The position numbers and the translations under genes were made by a program. Shown here one piece after another: positions 53,860-64,000 of a stretch of 64,000 nt of DNA. The stretch spans positions 16,977,516-17,041,515 of the forward strand of contig JALJCS010000015.1 of the NCBI GenBank assembly GCA_023055355.1, in the 5' to 3' direction. Origin of the DNA: Agelaius tricolor (taxonomy: Eukaryota; Chordata; Aves; Passeriformes; Icteridae). Numbering within the stretch: the stretch's first letter is position 1; the number at the start of each line of letters is the position of its first letter. The notes beneath the pieces are model-generated. The model saw only the letters and a program-made list of their open reading frames with translations, was not told the origin of the DNA and did not search any database.

Positions 53860-56800
53860 CTGGAAGACAGAGAAGGAAATGAATAGATCAGCTGTTATCA
53901 TTAAACACATATGTCAAATTTAAAACTCTAGAAGCATTTTTTACCCAGGAACAGAAACAATACATTTGGCTGATGTGTTAGAAATACAGCTCTTGTTAAT
54001 ATCTAGATATAGGTTCATTTTTTTGTGAAATTAACATTTGTACTTTGAAATTAACATTTATTCTATTAAAATACAGGTTTATAAGTTTGAGGTTATTAAG
54101 CTGAAGAGCATTAGAACATTCTAATAATGAATATTCAGTTAATCTTAAGGAGGAACTTAATTATACAGTGATCTAACGTACACAGCTACACTTCACACAT
54201 GAACTAGGAAAAAAAAGTTGCACTGGCGCTATTCTAGAGCACAGGTCAGACTCTTTTCCTTTTGCAAGATACTGATTAATGTGTATCTGCCTTCTGAAAA
54301 ATTAATTTGTCATCACAGGCTTGGTCTATTTTTGATCTTGGTCATTAACTACAAGCACAGATAAAGCAGGATACCAAGATGAAAGGAACAAAGACAAATT
54401 TGGATTGAATGAGGGTAAGGCATATGGGGATTTTTAATGGTTTAAACAAGAACCACAACAGAGGCAGGAGTCCAGTGTAAAATGCAATCGAGAAAGCCTT
54501 CACAGGTAAGACACATGTGTAAGATCATCATGCTTTCAAGTACCCCCCTCCACTAGCAGAATCTTGAAGAGCCTTTCTTTCATGGCAAGCAAAAAGGAAA
54601 CATTTTCATGGCTCAAATAAATGAAAAATTAAAAATCAATGCATCATTTGATATGCATTTCATGAGAAGAAAATTATTTTTGTCCTTAGGTTAGAGCATA
54701 TATTTGTTCAGTATTTTAATAATTGGTATCAAGAATAAAACCCAAGTAAGCCACAAATGTTCAATTCTTTATATAATGTAATAAACTACTAAAGAAATTT
54801 ATTTTGAAAAGGATTTGCAGTTTTTCATCCATTATACTGATTGGTCTATAACTGAAATAATGACCCAAAACATTACTTAACATTTACAGAATGCTTAACT
54901 TTTTCCCTTGCCAATATTTAATTTTTCAATAACCCATCCATGTTTTTATGTAGAATGAGAACAATGGATCTTTAAAAACTACATCTTTACCTATTCAATA
55001 TTGGTGAACAACCTTTCAGGGGCTTCCTAGTAATGGCATATCAATATAAGCACATTTTAAGAAGGCAGATAAATATAATCATCAAGAACTCCTTTAATGT
55101 AAAGGCTTCAGTGGAAGAAAAAATAAGAATAATGAGATTACGTGGAAAGAAACTTTTTAGTATGGTGAAATGTATGTAAAAATTAGAAAGTACATTTCAA
55201 AGGTGCATGAAACGTTCATTTAGATGTTCTGTCATGTAGGTACAACTACCATAAATATAAAGAGCACTCTACTGAAAATGTTCCTATTAAAACAGTTAAT
55301 CCACTTAAACTCTGTCTTCATTCCTTCATATCTGCAGATATTTTTATTTAGGGCTTAGCTCAGCAACTCATTAAGCAGTTTCAGTCAGTGTAACTCACTT
55401 CAGCTTTAAGTGTTATTTATGCAGAAGTGACCATTACTGCTTTATATTAAATTCTGTGCAAATATCACTACTAAAAAAAAATTAAGGAAAAAATCAGAAG
55501 CAATCTGTGAAGTGTCAGTTCCTATCTGCAGTATTTGTTTCATTAAAATGTGTTTGCCTATTTTTGTATATCAAAAATACACCATGCCATTTGTTAATGC
55601 CAGATTTTATTTGACAAATTTATTTTTAAAAGTTTGGATTTGGTCTCAAGTGCCCACAGCAGAACATGCTTACATTCATTGATTGATACTACTTGGTAAA
55701 AAACAACTCTAGTTCTCTCCCATTTTTTATTAAGCGTTTAACTCACAATATTTATAATTTATTGCTTACCTCTTTCTTTAAGCACTTCCTCATCTCACGG
55801 TCAATATCATTGCAGTGGCCAAAAAACTTCAAAACATTGTGCTGATGAGTTAAGGAGAAAAAAAATTACAATTCAAAGGTTTCTTCCTCTGAAGCTCTAT
55901 ATTTATTTAAATTCATTTGCATTTTTCAACATATCCTGGTCTTTTCCTCTCCCTTTCTTGTGAAAAGTGGTGTTTGGTAACTTTTTTCCCAAGCAGGCAG
56001 AAGTTCAAGCTACTCCTGAAGTTCACTTGAGCCACCCCTGCCTGGCTGAGAGTTGAAGGCACTCACCTTGCATAACCAAAGGAGGACACCTAAGCTGAAG
56101 CTATTGTTTAAATGCAGAACATACATTTTATTGATCTGGAAGTCAGTCTCACAACTCTCACTCACACTAGTTTAAATAACATACAAACAAGAACTATTCT
56201 GAACTCCAGGTTGTGATACAGAGGCAATGTCCTCCCTGCATTAGTTTTCAATATTTCTTTGTGACCTAGAGAGGCAAAGGACTCACTGCTCCATTATCCC
56301 AGCTGCATGAAGAATGTGCTGCTGGTCCAGAAGATGCAGGCACCAGGCTTAATTGACTGGAACATCAGAACCAGTACAAAAAAACCTCTCTGAATCTTAA
56401 GGTTAATAAATAAGATGCATTTACCATCTTTAGGGCACAGCTCAATTGTGGGCCTGAAGCACATTTAAGTGTTCCTTATTTTCTAAAGAACTGCAGGCCT
56501 TGTCCTCATGAAGGCTCTCCACAGCTAACATGATGGTATTCACCATAAAAGTCTGTCCTTAGCCAGGATTTCTTAGAGCAATTCCATTTTCCTGGGCATT
56601 AAAGCACTCTCAGAATGCATGGCTGTACAAGGACTGCCTTTTCAGGGCCATGCTTGTGCCATGTTACAGAATCTCAGGGCACAACCTGGCAGCAGAGCAT
56701 CCAAGTGATTTAGAAGACCTGAAGGAGGGGGCTTTTAGTAGATATTTGTAGCTACACAATGAAAGGAGACAACTCAGCCAATCTTAACAAACAACTCATG

Positions 56801-59800
56801 AATTTAAACAAAAAAACCCAAGAAGAACAAAATAGATACAAATGAAGTCCCTTCCACGTTTCAGAGGAAATCCTGTGTGCATTTCCACAGCTGACCAGCA
56901 GCTGGATGGATTCATACAAGTCACCCATGAACACCATTAAGGATTCAAACTATGAACAAGATCTCATCCAATAGAACACAAGTGAAGTAGGAGTGGGTTA
57001 ATAAAGTTTATGACAAACACTTTACTACAGCAGTGCTATAATTAGCTTGTTTATACCTCTGTGATTTATAAAGGGCATCAGATGACTGAAGCAGTTGCAT
57101 GGAACAAGTTGTCACTTTACTGCACACCAATCTTGCTTTTACAACATTTTCATTCCAGATAATACAGATTAAATTTTGTATTCTACTTGCATACCTGCAT
57201 GTTCAATTTCAAGGTGAACACTCACATTTCAAGCTAACTCCCCTCTGACTAGTGCATACAGTGGGTTTAATCTATGTTTATTTAGCCAGATTCCTAAAAT
57301 GTCAACTTCTTGACTGAGATTATAAGGGGAACAAAGAATCAGTTTCTCAAAAATAGCTATTACACCTATTACAGTGATACAAATGCAAGACAATACACAT
57401 TTCTTTGAGCTGCTACCTATAAAAATTCGTCTATTTATAGCACATGCTTGGCACCAGAGGGGAGTTATTAAAAAAAGAAGTGACATCAAATAGGAATCCC
57501 ATTAACCTCTCTTTGCTTGATACAAAACTTGATATACAGGGCAGGTTCTGGATTAGGGATAAAGTAAATCAAATTGACTGTTCTGAAAATGGACACCCAA
57601 TTAAAAAATAATGCTTTTCACCTCTCAGGAATGGCAATTTAAATTGCAGATTAAGGGTCTTAGGACATTTTGGCATTTTAAGAAAACAGCAAGTAGTCAC
57701 CAATAACTCATTACTATCACTGACTTCAGATTTCAGTGAGTTCAATTTAGAATGAATATTTCAGTAAATTCCCATTGAATTTCAAATGAAAAAGTATTGC
57801 TCCCTTTCCACTGAGTGTGAAAAAGTCATCCTCACCCTTTCTGTTCTGAAACTGCCAGCACAAACATCCTCTCCCAGCTGAGCACAAGACTGACAAAAGT
57901 AATTCCTCTTCATGCAAAGATCAACTTCAAACAAAAGCAAGAGAATATAATTCTGTGCATGACTATTATTGCTGCTCCCAGTGCCTTCATAAGGCAGATT
58001 GACAACAGATTCCTTTGAATCACTTGCTGCCAAGGAGTTCAAGTGCACCCTTTAGCTCCAGTTTCAAGGCAGTCTAATAAGCTACATCACACAAGTCCAT
58101 GATATTTCTATCTTCACATTCATTTAAAATAAAACCCCAAAACACAAACAAAAAGCCAGCCAACCATTCACTACTTGCAAGCAGTAAATCAATACTGCTG
58201 CATTCCTCGTCAAAGCACAGAAAGCCCCCCTAGGTATGCAGGACAAATCTGAATGTATTTCCTTTCCTAATTGGATTTGTTTTCACAATTATGAAAAAGT
58301 AATTACAACAGTTTCACTTTATATTGCTTACATGCTGCCTGTTCTCCTAACTGAGGGTCATCTGGCAATCCTTTTGATACCACAGTAGTTAATGTACATG
58401 CAGGCTTCTCACTAAATTCTAGCTACAGAACATTTACCTACATTATAACATTAAAGTTGTTGCAAAAAAAATCAACTAAAAATGAAAGGAAAAAAGTTTC
58501 TACAGTCTCTCAAACTTCCTAAAGCATTTTTTAGGCAAATTAAAATTTCTGAACTCAGAAGAAAAGCGTAATTCCTACATTCAATTCAACTTTTAGTCTT
58601 AAAGCTTGGAGATGTTTTGTGCAGGAGCAGTGGAATGGGAAGTGCCTCCTATGAGATGGTATCAACAGACTGCAGTGTGCTGATCTTTCAAGATACTGCA
58701 CTCCAAGTGCCAACAAAACAAATTACATGTTGCTGAAGAAAACCAGAACAATATACTCCCTGCAAATGAATTTTAGTATTAAAACTCTGCTCTCTTCACT
58801 GCTGTAATTTAAAAATCATAACAAAGTGTGGTGCTGAAAATGTTTTTTAATATGTTACTTTAGCTATATTAAAATCTTGCAAAAGTGTTGTTACCCATCT
58901 TTCAGATAAAACGTCTTCTCTCACATTTTGTGAATTATCAGCCTTGCTTCTCATCCTGCAATGGCTTTTGAAAAGAAAAATTTACAATTCTCTTCAAAAC
59001 AATAAAGCTAACCCTTGTATTGTCTTAGAATCCAACTGCATTAGAAAAAAGTATCAACGTCACAACTAACCATGGAGGTGAAAATATTGTAGATTGCATG
59101 TACTGGTGTAAATCAAGAGCTTTCACACTCATAGTGAATATTTAAACATATTTTTATCTCAGTAAAAACAACGAAATTTAACTTTTTTATGCACTAATAC
59201 CGTGAGATTATCTCTGCAGAACATCTATTTAGAATGTACTGGGAAAATGATTAACAACATTGCAAGGATGCTGCAGAAAGCTTTCAATGCAGAGGCCAAA
59301 TCTTCTACATCTAGGAGATGTGGACAAAGCAAATTTATAAAAAGGCTTTTAAACAAGTGAGATGAGGACTCCATAATCTTGAAGCAATAAAGAGCCTGGA
59401 GAAGCCTGAAGACAACGTAGCATTTCACATCCTTGAGTGGGTGCCTAATAAGAAGATGGAAGTCAAGGAGAAATTCCCAATTAGCTCTCCAAGCACTGAA
59501 TATCAGGCATGTGGCTGCTGGGATCCCCAACATCAACACATCTGCTTCTAACCACACTGAAGCATCTGCCCCAGGGACAGCTGGAAGATGGAAATGTTGT
59601 GAGCATACAAAAAGAGGGCATTTGAAGCTGATTTTATTATTGTTTTTAAGGGGTTCACAGTACTAAAAGATACAGAAGTTATTCCAGTTCTTAAAACAGG
59701 TCCCTAAGTGTTTAGCTGTAGCACAGAAAACTTTAAGGTATGTTGTATTTCCTAAATAAATCACTGGCATGATTTTACATCCAGTCATGAGAGAGTGAAA

Positions 59801-60016
59801 ACACACCAGCTGTATTTCATGGCTGTTCTGCCTAGAGGAGGGTTTTCTCTCCATGATCATATAATATCACCACTAATTTATCTGACACTCATTTCCCCAA
59901 CCCACCCACTCTTTTCTCTGCTCAACACTTCTTACCTCCTTGTGACACTTCTTGAGCAGACTGATAATTAGGTTACACTCTTCAGTGTGCAGATGAGGAG
60001 ACAGGTCTGGATGCAT
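53785..60016 (-). CDS. CMC2: CMC2 (COX assembly mitochondrial protein 2 homolog), complete CDS
   Basis: CMC2 is a small soluble twin-CX9C protein of the mitochondrial intermembrane space, linked to cytochrome c oxidase biogenesis. Three exons join in phase 0: 59936-60016, 55770-55841 and 53785-53859, giving 75 residues. The start [14 protein letters not shown] is essentially invariant in CMC2/C16orf61 orthologues, which fixes the ATG at 60014-60016. Two CX9C motifs are intact: C14-X9-C24 and C37-X9-C47. These form the disulfide-bonded helical hairpin and serve as Mia40-type import signals. [19 protein letters not shown] matches the second motif of the family. The C-terminal tail, [15 protein letters not shown] then INAQRAAEK, is basic and diverges from the human tail I remember. 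The human protein is about 79 residues. All splice sites are canonical. The gene converges on CDYL2. Confidence 0.95.
53860..55769 (-). other. CMC2 intron 2
   Basis: AT-rich intron between firm exons. No repeat or embedded gene recognised. Confidence 0.8.
55770..55841 (-). CDS. CMC2: CMC2 second coding exon
   Basis: This 72-nt phase-0 exon encodes [20 protein letters not shown] then LKKE, carrying the second CX9C motif. The acceptor is TAACTCATCAG and the donor GTAAGC. Confidence 0.95.
55842..59935 (-). other. CMC2 intron 1 (between coding exons)
   Basis: A 4.1-kb AT-rich intron between firm exons. Open frames inside (for example 59225-59557 on the - strand) have no splice support or recognised motif. 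Confidence 0.8.
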
Positions 60017-60056
60017 CTTTAGTTAGGGATGATTTTAGTAGCACAGGGACAGGAAT
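59936..60056 (-). CDS. CMC2: CMC2 first coding exon (with about 40 nt of 5' UTR)
   Basis: Coding from 60016 down to 59936 (27 codons, [14 protein letters not shown] onward, ending KKCHKE), followed by a GTAAGAAG donor. On the 5' side a TTTTCTCAG acceptor at about 60057 implies an upstream non-coding exon. An alternative acceptor lies directly before the ATG. The first CX9C pair is entirely inside this exon. Confidence 0.94.
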
Positions 60057-63000
60057 CTGAGAAAATTTCCACCTGCCAACATTAAAATAGAGTCACTAGC
60101 AAGTCTGATTTAACACCTAAGATATTATCACTTGTTATTTTATCAATATTTGAGATCAAAATGCAGTTAATCATATAATTTATATTAAATGGTTACAGTC
60201 ATTAAACTCAGCACATGTCTGATCTTCTACACAACCCAAATGTTAACAGTCAGCTAGAAGTTTATAATCTTGGCTATCACAAACACAAAACTAAGATTTT
60301 AATTTTCAGGGACTCTCTAGCAGCATTAATCTTTCTTGAACTCCAGATTAAGTTTTCACCTTCCTACTCCAATTTTCTGTTTTCTTACTTTAAAAAGTTA
60401 AGTGTATGTGATTTTCTTTCTACCTTTTACAAAGATTACAACAGGAAGCACAAAGCACTCTGAGAACTGGCATCTTTTTTTAGCTATCTACACACTTTAA
60501 AAAAATCCTAATCCAGACACTGGTGATGCTTTAAAAACCAATACTTAATCACTTCATCAACACAGTATTGATGTTGTTTTTTAATCACTAAGAATTGAAA
60601 TGTCCCTTCTTGCAACTCCATGTTGTTGCCTCTTGCTTCTTCACCGTGCTCCTTTAAAAGCAATGGGATTGCTCTCCTCCATGAATCCCCCACTCCATCA
60701 CACAGTGGAAGGAAGCATTTAGGTTTCCCTCATGTTTACTCCCTGAAACATTAAAGGGGGACACCCTTTCCTGCAGGGTTCTGTGGGGAGGGAGCAAGTT
60801 CTTTAGTTGAAATGGATTGAAAGCATCATATGACAGTGGCTGAAGGAAGACGACATCTTTGTTCAGGAAAATCATCATGAAGGGGAGGAGAAAAGTCCAG
60901 TTCATACCAGGACAAATGGGCTCATCTTGGTAAAATTTTATTTTTATGGCCCATACTGCCACTGACTTGGAGAGATGTTTGTTTGTTTGCTAAGTATTTT
61001 GTCATTTCCCCTTCTCCCAAAGGGATCACCTTTCCAGCTGCAATACACCAGACAAACACCACTACCACTTGCAGTAAGCAGCCAGCACTGTCTTAACACT
61101 CCTGCTAGACAGACTGGACAAATACAAGTAGCCAATGGTCAGATTTTGCTATTGCAAAATCCCAAAATTCAGCTGCAGGGCTGACAGTTCTAATCTCCAC
61201 TGCTATTCCTAGAATGCTCAAGGAATATGTTCAGCTTAAAATATATATATGTACACTCATATATTCAGTACTTCCCATTATGTGTTCAGCTTAACAAGAG
61301 TTAGATTCCCACAAGCAAACTGAATTTTAAAAATCCAAACATTTAAAAGCCACTTGAGAACCATGAGAATATGTTCCACATAGTGTTGTAGTGATTTCTT
61401 CCAAAAACCTTCCCCATGCTATCTGGAAGTCTAACATTACACTACACTTACTCTTAGCACAGAAGTTGTTGGAAACTGTACAAGTTGCTTAAGCATTCTT
61501 TCCAACAAATTAACAAATGAACCTTTAGAAATAGGACAGCAGGAGCACGACTGTAACAGCAAAGTGATTTAGAACCCTTCTGTGTTATTGCCACCAGCTT
61601 TTGATAGCATTCAACACGCAGTCACTATGTTTTAAATTTATCAGTAGAGGTTTTTGGATAGCTCTGGAGTTATCATTCCCCTGAGAGGGTGACCAGCTCA
61701 ATGGCTGTGTGTTACTTTAACATGTGGGAACCCAGATGATTATTAAAGCTCTTCATCATTCAGCTCTGCCCGTGCCTCCTAAAACTGTCATCTGAGCTGG
61801 CAGTGTCAGGAGAAAGCCAAAGCAGTGTCCTAATGAAACTGGGAATGCACATCAACACAGGCCAGCAAGTCAAATGGAGCATTTCAGGGGAAGAGTCATT
61901 ATTTCTAAACCAAGAACAGTAATCACTGCCATTGTTGGCAAAAGTATCCTCAGGCAGTGGATGAAAGCCACCAGTGCCACCACCAGAGGTGCTGGTGGAC
62001 TATTTTAGTGAAAAGCCTTCTTAGAACTCCAAGGGATTTTCCAATGGCCCCTCTCGTGGAACAGATGCCACAAAACAAAGGTCTAAACCAGTTCACAGAC
62101 CAGTACTCCTGAAATTTTCAAATAACATCCCATATTAGAATGTTTCAAGTTCTAGCACTCAGTTCTTGCAGGATGTGCTGGACTAAGTAACAAAACATCT
62201 TTCTGAGCTTCCCTGGAGGCTTTAAGCACTTCTGAAGTTAGGTCAGAGCAGTGTTCCCAGTGCTCAATATTAAACTGATGTTCAGAAATGTCAGATTAGA
62301 CAGTGGTCTATAAATGAGCAGGGAAGGCTGAAATCTTTTTGCTGGAGGGGAATGACTCTGACAAACAAAAGATTTTCAAGAGAAACAACAATTTGTGTGA
62401 AGAAAGAACATTGGTTTCCTTAGTTTCTTTTTAGTAACATTCTAATGAAAAATAAGAATTGCAAGGTGCCATCTTAGCAGAATCTAACTCCAAATTGACA
62501 GAATTTTATAAAGGTAACTCAAAGGGAATTGATACATAAAAGAATACTGGGAAAACAAAACAGAACAAAAACATCACAGGAAAAAATCGTGAATAAGCAA
62601 TATAAATTGCTCTGAGGAAACTACTAACAGAAATGTGGGGTAAAGAATGCCAAGGTAAACACACAATTTCTGTAGAAGAAATACTGGAAGTGAAGTAAAA
62701 GAACAATATTTAGAAAACACAGGAATTGCTTTAGAACTGCAAAATGCTAAGCAAATCTTAATATCTGAAGTGACTATTTGGAAAGAAGTAAAGAAATTAT
62801 CTCTTTACATAATGGCACTGATATAGTTCACTGTTTTGCACAGAAATGTTCTGCCCTTTAATATGTTTGATAAGAGATTCAGTGCAATTTTTTACTTCTT
62901 GATAAAACTTACATTACATAGGTATCTCAATAATTTGGTTGAAATACTTTAAAAATAAACATTTCCTTAAACTATTAGTCTCTGAACATAGAAGACATGG

Positions 63001-64000
63001 ATGAAGATAATTAATCTTTCAACTTCCTAAACCAGTTTCTAGATCTTTATTATTCTCCTGGGAAAAAAATAATTAAGAAATTGTTTCATTCCAGTATCAT
63101 ATCCTGCCTGGTTTCTCCTTAAGTAGAGAAAATATAGGATATTCTACCTGTATTGTTTCCATCATAAACCAGATTTTTTCAAAAGCCTAAAGCTGAAAAT
63201 TCTCTGATAATGATACTGAACTTCCAATACTAGAATTTCTGTTTAGAAAAATAATGAGATCATTCCTTGTAAGCAATCTTGGGAGACTGAGCATCTCATA
63301 TTTTCTAAAAGCAATCAACAATAAATTATCGAGATGTCATAATCATCCCTAATCTGAAAATTGATCTATACATGTGTTCAATACATTAAATATTTCCTAT
63401 TAATTGCAAAAGGAACCTACATGTACTACAGAATTCAAATAAAACTGCAGACACCCAGGAAGGAGGCAGAAACCAAAGGCTGACCCAAAAAAGGAGGGAA
63501 AAACACTGTGGGCATTTCATGTTTGACACCAAAATTTAGGATAAAATGCTCATTTCTCTCCACATGCCAATTTCTCCTCCTGACTTCCTCACACTTCCTG
63601 TGTGGAGAAATAAAGGGTTCAGTACATTCCCACTTCTTCCCAAAATCAACTATGAGGTCAGCATGTCAGGAATCCAGGGAAGTTCCTTTCTTTTCTCAGA
63701 AACTCCCATAAATATGAACTGACCAGTTCCCTGATGCAGCAGGAAAACTGAATTAGGTTCCTTTAGTTTTGCTGCTCAGCCCAGTGCTGAATCTTTCCAT
63801 GCTTGAGGGGCAACAGTGAAGGGAAGGTTTAGATCTAGGCAATTGTTTCAATAAGATGCTTTTTGTATATTTAATTAAAACATGTTAGAAGACTATTTTT
63901 TAAACCAACTTTTACTATTTTTCCATTTGAAAAGAACACAAATCACATTTTTTTCAACTTTCTAAGATCATCGGTAAAAAAAAACCCAAACCACATAAAT
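60057..64000 (-). other. Probable 5' UTR intron of CMC2 or upstream DNA
   Basis: No CpG island, first exon or neighbouring gene is visible up to the window edge. An acceptor at 60057 implies that the CMC2 transcription start lies further right. No CENPN coding exon was recognised. Confidence 0.5.

Overview
This window looks like bird nuclear DNA. It is AT-rich and intron-dominated, has vertebrate splice signals, and carries only sparse repeats. The recognisable interspersed repeats have CR1-like 3' tails, the usual avian LINE. There are no bacterial-style operons, tRNAs, rRNAs or CRISPR arrays. Most open frames are chance frames in introns or intergenic DNA.

Left part (1 to about 13.5 kb): the last four coding exons of CDYL2 on the + strand (1193-1365, 5817-6027, 6728-6871, 8999-9157). 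They encode the C-terminal crotonase-like domain of this nuclear chromodomain Y-like co-repressor. An AT-rich stretch of more than 4 kb follows and is probably a long 3' UTR, with alternative poly(A) signals near 9843 and 13498. The chromodomain and earlier exons lie to the left of the window.

Middle part (about 13.5-53.7 kb): no gene I can name. It holds CR1 fragments, a 54-bp AT microsatellite, two short tandem duplications, a poly(A) tract with an upstream AATAAA, a cruciform-like inverted repeat at 49.3 kb, and a strong CpG island at about 49.7-50.3 kb. The island contains a YY1-like site and splice donors on both strands, so it looks like an orphan, possibly bidirectional, promoter. A phase-compatible chain of candidate exons can be threaded on the - strand from 46.4 kb to 12.9 kb. 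Its amino-acid composition argues against coding, so it is reported only as a low-confidence hypothesis.

Right part (53.7-60.1 kb): all three coding exons of CMC2 on the - strand (59936-60016, 55770-55841, 53785-53859). CMC2 is a small mitochondrial twin-CX9C protein linked to cytochrome c oxidase assembly. Its 5' UTR exon(s) and promoter lie to the right of 60.1 kb, possibly beyond the window; 60.1-64 kb shows no other exon I can support.

CDYL2 and CMC2 are convergent here. As I recall the human 16q23 map, they are co-oriented there, so a local inversion is possible. I found no previously undescribed system that the sequence firmly supports. The most useful leads are the orphan CpG promoter and whatever transcript it drives.
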